Source of the DNA: DASZFV01 sp035549075
Lineage (GTDB): Bacteria; Myxococcota_A; Polyangia; Fen-1088
DNA length: 64,000 nucleotides
Assembly: GCA_035549075.1 (NCBI GenBank)
Contig: DASZRT010000102.1
Location: forward strand, 1 to 64,000
Direction of reading: 5' to 3'
Shown here: one piece after another, positions 47,751 through 57,098 of the stretch
How the letters are laid out: each line of letters begins with the position of its first letter
Numbering within the stretch: the stretch's first letter is position 1
Notes under the pieces: generated by a model
The model's database searches: none
What the model saw: only the letters and a program-made list of their open reading frames with translations
Told to the model about the DNA's origin: nothing
Program-made: the position numbers and the translations under genes

Positions 47751-49550
47751 TCAGCGCAGCAGCGACAGCAGGCTCACGATGCCGGCGATGAGCGTGTAGA
47801 TCGATTCGCCGGCGATGAGGCCGCCGCCCACGAGGGACGTCGTGCTCATGTCTTCGGGCAGCGCGTCTTCGCCGGGCTTCGGCGCGTGGGTGCGCGCGCG
47901 GCGCGATTCGACGGTGGCTTCGAGCGACGAGATGATGCTGCCCAGCGCGTACCACGCCGTGGTCGTCAGCTCGAGGAAGCCGCCCGTCGACGCGGCGTAG
48001 GGGCTGGGCAGCACGACGGCCTCGACGACCCAGCCGACGGCGAAGCCGAAGCCCGACGCGCGGTAGGCCTTCCAGCGCGCCGAGCGCGCGAGCAGCTTGC
48101 GCGCGACCTCGATCGTGAAGCCAACGGCGAGGCCGATCATGAGCGCCTCGATCTTGTAGGGAGCCAGGTGGCCGATGTCGCGGATCGCGCCCACGAACTT
48201 GAACGTCATCGCCGACTGCCACTGGCCCACGAGCGCCTCGGGGTGCGCGAAGGTGTCGACCTTCAGCACGGGGTAGGCGTTCATGAAGAGGTTCGCGAGC
48301 ACGACGCTCAGCACGGCGCCCACGAAGATGCCGATCGCTTGGTAGCGGAACTGCACGGCGCGGTTCGAGCCGAGGCGCCAGCCTGTCGAGCGGTCCTGCT
48401 GCATGTCGACGCCCACCGAGCACGACACGAGCAAGATGTTCGCCGCCATCATGCCGACGACGGGATCGCGCAGGCCGAGCGCCGACATCAAGAGCACGGC
48501 GATCACGAACGCGCTCGAGACCGGGTTCCAGTCGGAGATGCCGGCGGCGATGCCGTTGACGAACACGAACACGAACGACAGCACGATCGCGAAGACGATG
48601 AACCCCACGGGCTGGTGGAGGACGCTGGTCGCGACGATCACGAGCGCGACGCCCCAGAAGACGACCCACGCGATCAGGCCGCGGATGCCGAGACCGCGCC
48701 CCGGACCTTCGTCCTTCGTCGGTTCGCCCGCTGCCCCGCGGAAGCGCCGCACGGCCTCGACGGCGATCAACGCGAGATCGACGACGGCGGCGCCCATGAT
48801 CATCGCGAGCGCGATGAGGAAGCCGATCTTGCGGAACGGATCGTGCGGGCCCAGCCAGCCGATCGCGCGGAAGTGCGGCGCGAGGAAGTGCAGCACGACG
48901 CCCATGACGAACGCCGGTACGCCGATGCGCGAGCCGACGATGAGGCCCGCGCCCAGCGTCGACGCGGACACGCCGGTCGCACCGACCTTCGCGACGTGCT
49001 CGACGAGCGCGCCGAGGCCGATGCCGCCCGCCGTGCCGCCGCCCAGCTTCGAGATCGAGCGACGCAGCAGCTGCTTGTCGGTGAGCGCGCGCAGGATGTT
49101 GGCGACGGCGTGGCCCGACGGGTATTCGAGCTTGAGGCGATCGACGAGGATCGGCGTGTAGAGCATGCCGACGCCGATGCCGAACATGCCGATGCAGCCC
49201 ATGTAGAGCACGAGCTGCCACGCCGGCGGCATCGGCATGCCGAGCCACACCATCGCTTGGATGAGCACGGCCATGCCGGCCATCGAGGCGACGCTGGCCG
49301 CCATCGTCTGGATGTAGTTCGCGCCGTGCTTGCCGTCGGCGCCGTAGCCGTAGGTGACGGTGCTTCCGAGGATGCCGGCCAGCACCTGGCCGCCGACGGT
49401 GAAGCCGAGGCTGAACACCATGTACGCCGACGTGACGCCGCCCAGCGGTCCGAGCACGAGCAACGCGACGCCGCCGAGGAGCAAGTGGTAAGCCGCGGAG
49501 TCGGGCTTGGGAAGGAACCGGCGCGCGCGCGGGACTTCAGCCTCGGCCAT
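47751..49550 (-). CDS. OPT-family oligopeptide or metal-chelate transporter
   Basis: The 599-residue protein has about 14-16 hydrophobic helices. Family-typical segments are GGVTSAYMVFSLGFTVGGQ near the N-terminus, LEYPSGHAVANILRAL and VNGIAAGISDWNPVSS in the middle. OPT proteins import small peptides or iron-siderophore complexes. The start is ATG at 49550. Only 18 bp separate it from the divergent monooxygenase-fold gene. Confidence 0.92.
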   Translation of the reverse strand: MAEAEVPRARRFLPKPDSAAYHLLLGGVALLVLGPLGGVTSAYMVFSLGFTVGGQVLAGILGSTVTYGYGADGKHGANYIQTMAASVASMAGMAVLIQAMVWLGMPMPPAWQLVLYMGCIGMFGIGVGMLYTPILVDRLKLEYPSGHAVANILRALTDKQLLRRSISKLGGGTAGGIGLGALVEHVAKVGATGVSASTLGAGLIVGSRIGVPAFVMGVVLHFLAPHFRAIGWLGPHDPFRKIGFLIALAMIMGAAVVDLALIAVEAVRRFRGAAGEPTKDEGPGRGLGIRGLIAWVVFWGVALVIVATSVLHQPVGFIVFAIVLSFVFVFVNGIAAGISDWNPVSSAFVIAVLLMSALGLRDPVVGMMAANILLVSCSVGVDMQQDRSTGWRLGSNRAVQFRYQAIGIFVGAVLSVVLANLFMNAYPVLKVDTFAHPEALVGQWQSAMTFKFVGAIRDIGHLAPYKIEALMIGLAVGFTIEVARKLLARSARWKAYRASGFGFAVGWVVEAVVLPSPYAASTGGFLELTTTAWYALGSIISSLEATVESRRARTHAPKPGEDALPEDMSTTSLVGGGLIAGESIYTLIAGIVSLLSLLR

Positions 49551-49568
49551 GCGGTAGCATCATGCCCC

Positions 49569-49892
49569 ATGTCGCAGCCGGGATCGCTCTTCGTCGTGCA
49601 CGTCCATGCCCGCGTTCGCCCCGAGGGCGTCGAGGCCTTCCGCGCCGCCTGCGTCGAGAACTCGCGCGCGAGCCTGAAAGAGCCGGGCGTCGCGCGCTTC
49701 GACGTCGTCCAGTCGCGCGAGGATCCAACGCGCTTCGTGCTCGTCGAGGCGTATAGGTCCGAGGACGCGCCCGCGGCGCACAAGGCGACGGCGCACTACG
49801 CGCGCTGGCGCGAGATCTGCGAGCCGCTCATGGCCGAGCCGCGCACGAGCGTGCGCTACGTCAACGTCGCCCCCCAAGACAGCGACTGGTGA
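49569..49892 (+). CDS. Antibiotic-biosynthesis-monooxygenase-fold (ABM) protein
   Basis: This 107-residue single-domain protein has the ABM pattern LFVVHVHARVRPEGVEAF, ENSRASLKEPGVARFDVVQS and FVLVEAYRSEDAPAAHKAT. It resembles LsrG/YgiN-like small dimeric enzymes that act on quinols or sugar-phosphate ketones. It overlaps the next gene, an iron-dependent alcohol dehydrogenase, by 4 bp (GTGA). The two probably share a pathway. Confidence 0.9.
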   Translation: MSQPGSLFVVHVHARVRPEGVEAFRAACVENSRASLKEPGVARFDVVQSREDPTRFVLVEAYRSEDAPAAHKATAHYARWREICEPLMAEPRTSVRYVNVAPQDSDW

Positions 49893-51085
49893 CAGCGGCT
49901 GGTGACGTGACACCGGCGGCGTTCGAGCTCGCGGCGCCGGCGCGGATCGTCTTCCGCGCGGGCGCCGTGCGCGAGGTGGGCGCGATCGCGCGCGAGCTGG
50001 GCGCGCACGCGCTGCTGGTCACGGGCCGCGACCCGGCGCGCGCGGGCGTCGTCGCCGCGGGGCTCGCGACCTCGGGCGTGCGCGCGACGCCGTTCGCCGT
50101 CGCGGGCGAGCCCACCGTCGACGTCGCGCGCGCGGGCGTCGTCGCGGCGGCGGCGGGCGGCTGCGATCTCGTCGTCGCGTGCGGCGGCGGCAGCGCGCTC
50201 GACGCGGGCAAGGCCATCGCGGCGCTGCTCGGCAACGGCGGCGATCCGCTCGACTACCTCGAGGTCGTCGGCCGCGGGCGGCCGCTCACGCGCGCGTCGG
50301 CGCCGATGCTCGCGATCCCGACGACGGCCGGCACGGGCTCCGAAGTCACGCGCAACGCCGTGCTCGCCTCGCCCGCCCACGGCGTCAAGGCGAGCCTGCG
50401 CAGCCCGCTCATGCTCCCGCGCGTCGCCCTCGTCGATCCCGATCTGCTGGCGCGGCTGCCGGCGCCCGTCGTCGCGGCCAGCGGGCTCGACGCGCTCTCG
50501 CAGCTCATCGAGCCTTTCGTGAGCGCGCGCGCGAACCCGCTCACCGACGGCCTCGCGCGCGAGGGCATGCGGCGCTCGGCGGCGGCGCTGCGGCCCGCGT
50601 TCGAGGCGGCGCGCGTCGGCGTCGAGATCGCGCCCGAGCACCGCGAAGCGCTCGCGCTCGCGAGCCTGTTCGGCGGCCTGTGCCTCGCCAACGCGGGGCT
50701 CGGCGCCGTGCACGGCTTCGCGGCGCCGCTGGGCGGGATGTTCGACGCGCCCCACGGCGCCGTGTGCGCGGCGCTCTTGCCCGCCGTCGTGCGCGTCAAC
50801 GCGCGCGCCCTCGCCGCGCGAGCGCCCGACGCGCCCGCGCTCGCGAAGCTGCGCGAGGTCGCGGCGTTGCTCACCGGGCGCGGCGACGCGACGATCGACG
50901 ACGGCGCGGCGTGGCTGCTCGCGCTCGTGCGCGCGCTCGAGATCCCGGGCCTCGCGCGCCACGGCCTCACGACGGCGCGCGTGCCCGAGCTCGTCGAAAA
51001 GGCACGCGCCGCCAGCAGCATGAAGGCGAACGCGATCCCTTTGACCGACGCCGAGCTCACCGAAATCGTGCTCGCATCGATCTAG
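49889..51085 (+). CDS. Iron-containing alcohol dehydrogenase family protein
   Basis: The 398-residue protein has the NAD-binding CGGGSALDAGKAIAA, IPTTAGTGSEVTRNAV and LVDPDLLARLPAPVVAASG. The metal site is in DALSQLIEPF, AVHGFAAPLGG and APHGAVCA. The family reduces aldehydes or ketones or oxidises alcohols, sometimes in degradation of chlorinated or hydroxylated aromatics (maleylacetate reductase-like). The substrate is unknown. It is coupled to the ABM gene by a 4-bp overlap. Confidence 0.92.
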   Translation: MTAAGDVTPAAFELAAPARIVFRAGAVREVGAIARELGAHALLVTGRDPARAGVVAAGLATSGVRATPFAVAGEPTVDVARAGVVAAAAGGCDLVVACGGGSALDAGKAIAALLGNGGDPLDYLEVVGRGRPLTRASAPMLAIPTTAGTGSEVTRNAVLASPAHGVKASLRSPLMLPRVALVDPDLLARLPAPVVAASGLDALSQLIEPFVSARANPLTDGLAREGMRRSAAALRPAFEAARVGVEIAPEHREALALASLFGGLCLANAGLGAVHGFAAPLGGMFDAPHGAVCAALLPAVVRVNARALAARAPDAPALAKLREVAALLTGRGDATIDDGAAWLLALVRALEIPGLARHGLTTARVPELVEKARAASSMKANAIPLTDAELTEIVLASI

Positions 51086-51211
51086 GTTTCGCCGCTGCAC
51101 TTCGGTCGCGGGCTTGCGCGCGCGGTTGTTTGAGCACGGCTCGATAATCCGCCCCTCCCGCCCTCAACCGAAGTGACCGAGCGCGCTCAATCAACGAGCT
51201 CGCGCGACGAC

Positions 51212-53152
51212 TCAGCGCTTCTGCGTCGGCGGCGGCGTCGTCGTCGGTGTCGACGGCGGCTTCTGGCGGGCGAGGATCTTCTCCATCTCGTCCATCGTCG
51301 CGTTCATCTCCGCGATCGCGGCGTCGAAAGGCGCCGACGTCGTCATGTCGACGCCGGCCTCCTTCAACAGATCGATCGCGTACTTCGAGCTGCCCGACTT
51401 CAACATCTTCAAGTACGCATCCCGCCGCGCCGTCTTGCCCGTCGCCAGCTCCTCGCGCACGGCGCGCGCGAGCGACGTCGAGGCGACCATGCTCGTGGCG
51501 TACTGGTAGACGTAGAAGTCGTAATAGAAGTGCGGGACGTACTCCCACTCGTTGGCGATGAGATCGTCGACCTGACAGATCTTCTGGTCGTGGCCGTAGT
51601 ACTGGCGCGCGATCTTGAGGTACAGCGCCGACAGGTTCTCGCCCGTGAGCGGCTCGCCGCGCTCGGCCTGCTCGTGGAACTGCAGCTCGAAGTCGGCGAA
51701 CTGCGTCTGCCGGAACAGCGTCGTGCGCAGCCCGTCGAGCAGCGTCCCCAACAAGAACAGCCGAGTCGCGTCGTCTTTCGCGCGATCGAGCATGAAGTGG
51801 ATGAGGAGGTTCTCGTTGAACGTCGACGCGACCTCGGCCACGAAGATCGGGTAGTCGGCCGTCGGGTACGGCTGCGCGCCGTAGGACAGGTACGTGTGCA
51901 TCGAGTGCCCCGACTCGTGCGCGAGCGTCGTGAGGCCGTCGTAGCGGCCGTCGAAATTCAGCAGCTGGTACGGGTGCACGCCGTAGACGCCCGTCGAGTA
52001 CGCGCCCGAGCGCTTGCCCGTCGTCGGCAGGTAGTCGGTCCAACGGCTCTCGAAGCCTTTGCGCAGCGCCTCGGTATAGTCCTTGCCGAGCGGCGCGAGC
52101 GCCTCGAGCGTGAGCGCGCGCGCCTCGTCGGGCCCGAAGTGAAGATCGACGCTCGCGACGAGCGGAACGTAGAGGTCTTGGTAGCGAAGGACGTCGAGCC
52201 CCAGCATGCGCTTGCGCAGCGTGAGGTAGCGGTGCAGCGTCGGCAGGCTGCGGCGCACGTCGGTGAGCAGCTGCTTGTAGACGGTGGGCGGGATGTTGTC
52301 CTCGAACAGCGCCGCCTCGAGCGCCGAGCCGAAGTGGTGCACGCGCATGTCGAACAGATGCGCCTTGACCGCCGCCGCGAGCGTCGCGCCCATCGTGCGC
52401 TCGTAGGTCTTGAGCGCGCCGAAGAACGCCGCGAACACCTTGTCGCGGTCGCCGCGATCGCGCGCCTGGCGGTTCAGCGAGAAGGCCGCGGCGTCGAGGC
52501 GCACCGACTCGCCCGTCGAGAGCTTGATCGTCGGGTAAGGGAGATCGGCGTCGGCGAGCACGCCGTGCACGTCGTGGCCCGCCTGCGTGAGCTCGCCCGC
52601 CTCGGCGACGACGTGCTCCTCGGCGGCCGAGAGCGTGTGCGGCTTTCGTCGCAGCGTCTCCTCGACGAACATCTCGTAAGGCGCGAGCTTCGGATCCTTC
52701 GCGAGGAAGCCGCGCACCTTCGCCGGCGGCAGCGCGAGCAGCTCGGGCCGCACCCACGAGCACGCCGCCGAGAACGCCGTCGCGAGCTCCTGCGCGGCCT
52801 GCTTCAGCTCGCGCGGGCGCGCGACGCGCACGTCCTCGTCCGAGAGGCTGTTGGCGTAGACCGAGAGGCGCGACAGCTCGAGGCTCACGCCGAACATCGT
52901 GTCGAGCGCCGCGCGCAGCTTCTCGGCCGACTCCCCGAGGTGGCCGCGGTGCTTCTCGAGCTCCGGCAACCGCTTCGCGACCGCGTCCTTCGCCTTCGTC
53001 CACGCCGCCTCGGACGGGAAGAGGTCGGCGAGGTTCCAGGTGTACTTTTCGGGGAGGTCCTTGCGCTCCCCGGTCGCGCTCGCGGTCGTGGTCATGCTCA
53101 CCATTCCCATGAGCGCGACGAGGAGGGTGAACGTGCAGCGTCGAAGGCTCAT
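51212..53152 (-). CDS. pepF: Exported oligoendopeptidase F (M3B peptidase)
   Basis: This 646-residue protein has a signal peptide (FTLLVALMGMVSMTTTASA). The PepF body includes KYTWNLADLFPSEAAW, the zinc motif AHESGHSMHTYLSY (HExxH with distal Glu in FVAEVASTFNE) and GQPYPTADYP-like segments. PepF cleaves short peptides. The export signal is unusual, since most PepF proteins are cytoplasmic. The C-terminus is Pro/Thr-rich. The start is ATG at 53152, divergent from the DUF1592 gene. Confidence 0.93.
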   Translation of the reverse strand: MSLRRCTFTLLVALMGMVSMTTTASATGERKDLPEKYTWNLADLFPSEAAWTKAKDAVAKRLPELEKHRGHLGESAEKLRAALDTMFGVSLELSRLSVYANSLSDEDVRVARPRELKQAAQELATAFSAACSWVRPELLALPPAKVRGFLAKDPKLAPYEMFVEETLRRKPHTLSAAEEHVVAEAGELTQAGHDVHGVLADADLPYPTIKLSTGESVRLDAAAFSLNRQARDRGDRDKVFAAFFGALKTYERTMGATLAAAVKAHLFDMRVHHFGSALEAALFEDNIPPTVYKQLLTDVRRSLPTLHRYLTLRKRMLGLDVLRYQDLYVPLVASVDLHFGPDEARALTLEALAPLGKDYTEALRKGFESRWTDYLPTTGKRSGAYSTGVYGVHPYQLLNFDGRYDGLTTLAHESGHSMHTYLSYGAQPYPTADYPIFVAEVASTFNENLLIHFMLDRAKDDATRLFLLGTLLDGLRTTLFRQTQFADFELQFHEQAERGEPLTGENLSALYLKIARQYYGHDQKICQVDDLIANEWEYVPHFYYDFYVYQYATSMVASTSLARAVREELATGKTARRDAYLKMLKSGSSKYAIDLLKEAGVDMTTSAPFDAAIAEMNATMDEMEKILARQKPPSTPTTTPPPTQKR

Positions 53153-53218
53153 GCGCACCGGACAATAGTCTAAAATCGGTTCATTCAGGCCCGGCGCGTC
53201 GCAGCTCTGTCGTCCGGT

Positions 53219-54979
53219 GTGGTGCTCGGCGCCTGTTTGGCGCTCGGGGGATGCCGAGGGTCCGTCGACGGCGGGCGCGGCGGCGCGGGCGGGACGTCGG
53301 GTGGCGGCGCGCCGATGATGGGCACCGGCGGCGTGGACGCCGACGCGGGCGCGCCGCTCGCGATGCCGACCGATCTGCCGTTGCCGCGGCTGTCGCACGA
53401 CGAGTACATCCAGACCGTCCGCGATCTCGTGGCCGCCGTCATGCCGTCGGCGTCGGATCAGATCCTGAAGACGGTGCTGCCGCTCGCCGACGATCTGCCT
53501 GTCGACGCGCTCGTGTCGACGACCAACGAAAAGCACGGCGGGTTCTCGCGCGTCGACCAGTCCGAGCAACAGCAGTACGCCGACGTGCCCGTCGCCGTCG
53601 CGCAGGCGCTGGGCGCCGCCTTCACGAGCACGCCCGCGCGCACGGCGGCGCTGCTCGGCGCGTGCTCGCAGGGCGGCGCGACGATCGACGCCGCGTGCCT
53701 GCAGGCGTTCGTGCGCAGCTTCGGCGAGCTCGCGCTGCGCCACACGCTGTCCGACGACGACGTCGCGTTCTACGCGGGCACGGCGGCGACGCCACCGACG
53801 CCCACATTGGCCGACGTGCCCAAGGTCGTCGCCGTCATGCTCGCGTCGCCGCGCTTCCTCTACCGCGTCGAGAGCGGCGGCGTCGCGGTCGCGCCCGACA
53901 CCTACGCGCTCGACGGGTGGGAGCTCGCCGCGCGCCTCTCGTATCATTTTTGGGGCACGATGCCCGACGCCGCGCTTCGCGACGACGCGCGCACCGGACG
54001 CCTGCTCACCGATGCGGGCTACGCCGCCGCGATCGATCGCCTCATGAGCGACGCGCGCGCCGACGCGACGATGCGCGCGTTCTTTCAGCAGTGGTTCTGG
54101 CCGCTTCTCGAGCTGCCGGCGCTCGACGCGCGCAACAACGACCCGGTCTACTTCGCCTTCGTGGGCGACAACCTGCCGAGCCCCATGCTGCGCGACGCGA
54201 TGGTGGGCGACGTGCTCGATGCCGCGAGCTGGGTCGTCGCGCACGGCGGCTCGCTGGCCGAGCTGCTCACGAACCGGCAAGCCTTCGCGCGCACGCCCGA
54301 GCTGGCCGCGATCTACGGCGTGCCCAAATGGGACGGCATGGCCGAGCCCCAGACGCTGCCCGACCCGCGCGTCGGGTTGCTCACGCGCGCGGCGTTCCTC
54401 TCGACGGGAACCATCAACACGCGCCCCGTCATGAAAGGCGTGTTCATCCGCACGGCGCTCCTGTGCGACACGATCCCGCCGCCGCCGCCCAACGCCGCCA
54501 ACACGCCCATCGTCGCCATGCCGAACCAGACCACGCGCGAGGTGATCGAGGCCGTGACCGAGGCCGACGGCACCGTCTGCGCGGGCTGCCACAAGGCGCT
54601 CATCAACCCGCTCGGCTTCGCGTCTGAGAACTTCGACAGCCTCGGGCGCGCGCGCACGGCGCAGGCGTTCTTCGACGCCACCGGCAAGCCCGCCGGCTCG
54701 AAGGCCGTCGACACGACGAGCATCCCCGCGGTCACGGGCGGCGATCGCACGGCGTCATCGGGCATCGGCGACGTCACGCGCCTCGTCGTCGCGAGCGGCA
54801 AGGTCGAGGGCTGCCTCGCGACGCGCCTGTTCCGCTACGCGTTCCGCCGCCTCGAGGCCGACGGCGACGCGCCCGTCATCGCGGGCCTCACGGCGCTCGC
54901 GCACGCGGGCCCGCTGCGCGAAGTCTTCCGCGGCGTCGCGCTGCGCCCCGAGTTCAAGCAACGGGTGATCCGCCCATGA
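53219..54979 (+). CDS. DUF1592/DUF1588-domain lipoprotein (c-type haem motif)
   Basis: At least 586 residues. Domains recognised by pattern are a DUF1587/1595-like N-terminal part (LSHDEYIQTVRDLV), DUF1592 (YALDGWELAARLSYHFWG), DUF1588 (VGLLTRAAFLSTGTIN and the CAGCHKALINPLGFASENFD haem motif) and a DUF1585-like end (LFRYAFRRLE). Such proteins are common in Planctomycetes and Myxococcota, with unknown function. The GTG start gives a weak signal (VVLGACLALGGC). The frame is open upstream to 53174. An ATT at 53183 would give a far better lipoprotein signal. It is paired by a 4-bp overlap with the DUF1552 gene. Confidence 0.87.
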   Translation: MVLGACLALGGCRGSVDGGRGGAGGTSGGGAPMMGTGGVDADAGAPLAMPTDLPLPRLSHDEYIQTVRDLVAAVMPSASDQILKTVLPLADDLPVDALVSTTNEKHGGFSRVDQSEQQQYADVPVAVAQALGAAFTSTPARTAALLGACSQGGATIDAACLQAFVRSFGELALRHTLSDDDVAFYAGTAATPPTPTLADVPKVVAVMLASPRFLYRVESGGVAVAPDTYALDGWELAARLSYHFWGTMPDAALRDDARTGRLLTDAGYAAAIDRLMSDARADATMRAFFQQWFWPLLELPALDARNNDPVYFAFVGDNLPSPMLRDAMVGDVLDAASWVVAHGGSLAELLTNRQAFARTPELAAIYGVPKWDGMAEPQTLPDPRVGLLTRAAFLSTGTINTRPVMKGVFIRTALLCDTIPPPPPNAANTPIVAMPNQTTREVIEAVTEADGTVCAGCHKALINPLGFASENFDSLGRARTAQAFFDATGKPAGSKAVDTTSIPAVTGGDRTASSGIGDVTRLVVASGKVEGCLATRLFRYAFRRLEADGDAPVIAGLTALAHAGPLREVFRGVALRPEFKQRVIRP

Positions 54980-56529
54980 GCCGCTTCACGAGGCGTCAGC
55001 TGTTGCGCGGCGCGGGCGGCTTCTCGCTCGCGTTGCCGTTCCTGCCGTCGCTCGTCGATCGCCGCGAGGCTCGCGCGGCGACGGCCGCCGCCGCGACGAA
55101 GAAGCGCTTCGTGCAAATGGCCACGCAGCACGGCGGCATCTGGGGCAGCAACATGTACCCGGCGGCGACCACGCTCACCGACACGATGACCTACGCGGGC
55201 CGCACGATCTCGCGCGGCGCGCTCGCGCTTCAAACGTCCGCGGGCACGGCGCAGCTGTCGCCCGTGCTGCGCGGCCCGTCGACGCTGCTGACGGCCAAGC
55301 TCGCCGCGAAGATGAACGTGCTCCGCGGCTGCGACATCCCCTTCTACATCGGCCACCACACGGGCGGACACCTCGGCAACTACGCGCGCAACGACGGCAA
55401 CGGCCAGGACGGCGTCGCCATGCAGGCCTACCCCACGCCCACGATCGATCAGCTCATGGCGTGGTCGACGAAGTTCTACCCCGACCTCGCGACCATCAAG
55501 CAGCGCTCGCTCGTGATCGGCCCGCGTCTTTCCTACAACTGGACCAACCCCGCGACGCCCAGCAACCTCGGCTTGATTCAAGAGGTCGCGGGCAGCTTCG
55601 ACGCGCCCGCGCTCTTCAGCGAGATCTTCGTCAAGGGCGGCGGCGCGACAGATCCCAACGCGCTGACGAAGCCCATCGTCGATCGCGTCAACGCCGACTA
55701 CCTGCGCCTGCGCAACGGCAACACGCGCCTGTCGAGCGACGACCGCCGCCGCCTCGACGATCACATGCAGCGCCTCTCCGAGCTGCAGCGCCGCCTGTCG
55801 GTGCGCGTGTCGTGCCCCGACCTCTCGCCCGTCGTGACCGACACGCAGGCCGACCTCGACATGGGGAACTTCGGGCTCTCGCCGCCGCTGCAGACCGAGT
55901 ACTACCAGGCGATGAACGACGTCATCGTCGCGGCGTTCCTGTGCGACACGAGCCGCATCGCGACCATGAACATCCGCGAAGACTTCTCGACCTACGCGGG
56001 CGACTGGCACGCCGACGTCGCGCACCATTCGGGCGAGCCCGACGGTGCCATGCAGGCCGTCATCACGGCCGCGCACCAGCTGACGTTCGAGAAGGTGTTC
56101 CTCGACCTTTGCTCGAAGCTGGACGTCGACGACGGCACGGGCCAGTCCGTGCTCGACGGCGCGCTCGTCGCGTGGACGCAAGAGTCCGGCGAGTACACGC
56201 ACGCGGGCCAGGGCATGCCCATCGTGACCGCGGGCGGCGCCGGCGGCTGGCTGAAGACAGGGAGCTACTGCGACTACCGCAACCCCGCCTTCGTCTCTGA
56301 CAACGGCGAGCAAGGCAACACGATCGTGAAGATCACGGGCGGCCTCCTCTGGCAGCAGTGGCTCGGCACCGCGCTCCAGGCCATGAACCTCGCGCCCGCC
56401 GACTACGAAGCCAACGGCCTGGGCGGCTACCCGGGCGCGATCAAGTTCATCGGCTCGGGCATGGCCAAGTTCTACCCCGACGCCGTCTGGACCGTCGCTG
56501 GCGAGCCGTTGCCGTTCTTGAAGGCGTAG
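54976..56529 (+). CDS. DUF1552-domain Tat-exported protein
   Basis: This 517-residue protein has an N-terminal twin-arginine signal (TRRQLLRGAGGFSLALPFLP). The DUF1552 body contains RFVQMATQHGGIWGSNM, LRGCDIPFYIGHHTGGHLGN and ATMNIREDFSTYAGDWHADV. DUF1552 proteins are usually encoded next to DUF1592/DUF1588 proteins, as here, and may form one extracytoplasmic redox or hydrolytic unit. Function is unproven. The start codon ATG overlaps the previous stop. Confidence 0.9.
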   Translation: MSRFTRRQLLRGAGGFSLALPFLPSLVDRREARAATAAAATKKRFVQMATQHGGIWGSNMYPAATTLTDTMTYAGRTISRGALALQTSAGTAQLSPVLRGPSTLLTAKLAAKMNVLRGCDIPFYIGHHTGGHLGNYARNDGNGQDGVAMQAYPTPTIDQLMAWSTKFYPDLATIKQRSLVIGPRLSYNWTNPATPSNLGLIQEVAGSFDAPALFSEIFVKGGGATDPNALTKPIVDRVNADYLRLRNGNTRLSSDDRRRLDDHMQRLSELQRRLSVRVSCPDLSPVVTDTQADLDMGNFGLSPPLQTEYYQAMNDVIVAAFLCDTSRIATMNIREDFSTYAGDWHADVAHHSGEPDGAMQAVITAAHQLTFEKVFLDLCSKLDVDDGTGQSVLDGALVAWTQESGEYTHAGQGMPIVTAGGAGGWLKTGSYCDYRNPAFVSDNGEQGNTIVKITGGLLWQQWLGTALQAMNLAPADYEANGLGGYPGAIKFIGSGMAKFYPDAVWTVAGEPLPFLKA

Positions 56530-56568
56530 TTCGATCGGGCTCGCTCGATGAAGCAGTAAGCTGCGTCC

Positions 56569-57066
56569 ATGTCGCAGAAGCTCGCGCTCATCGCCGCGGT
56601 GAGCCGCAACGGCGTCATCGGCCGCGCGGGCAAGGTCCCGTGGGATCTCCCCGAAGATCGCGCGTTCTTCCGCAGCACGACGATGGGTCACGCCGTCATC
56701 ATGGGGCGCAAGACGTGGGACGAGACGGGGCGCCCGCTCGAGGGGCGGCGCAACCTCGTCGTCTCGCGCGGCGCCGTGAGCGGCCGCGACGACGAGCGCG
56801 AGGTCGTCAAGACGCTCGACGAAGCGATCGCGCGCGCGCGCGCCACCGACGCCGAGCCGTTCGTCATCGGCGGCGCCGAGATCTTCCGCCTCGCGCTGCC
56901 GCTCGCGACCAAGCTCGTGTTGACGGAGGTTCAGTTCGACAGCGATGGCGACACCTTTTTCCCGCCGTTCGATCGGAGCGAGTGGCGCGTCGCCGAGCGG
57001 CGCGCAGGTGATCGCGCCGCCTACGTCACCTACGTGCGGCAAAGTGCCGCACTCAAAGTGAGTTGA
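56569..57066 (+). CDS. folA: Dihydrofolate reductase
   Basis: The 165-residue protein has ALIAAVSRNGVIGRAGKVPW, DRAFFRSTTMGHAVIMGRKT and EPFVIGGAEIFRLALP. These are the NADPH and folate-binding elements, with the active-site acidic residue in the PWDLPED segment. It reduces dihydrofolate to tetrahydrofolate. No thyA is adjacent. The 3' end overlaps, by 4 bp, a possible TTG start (57063) for the following lipoprotein frame. Confidence 0.95.
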   Translation: MSQKLALIAAVSRNGVIGRAGKVPWDLPEDRAFFRSTTMGHAVIMGRKTWDETGRPLEGRRNLVVSRGAVSGRDDEREVVKTLDEAIARARATDAEPFVIGGAEIFRLALPLATKLVLTEVQFDSDGDTFFPPFDRSEWRVAERRAGDRAAYVTYVRQSAALKVS

Positions 57067-57098
57067 CGTTCGGCCTAAGCGGCCTCAATCATCTCGCC

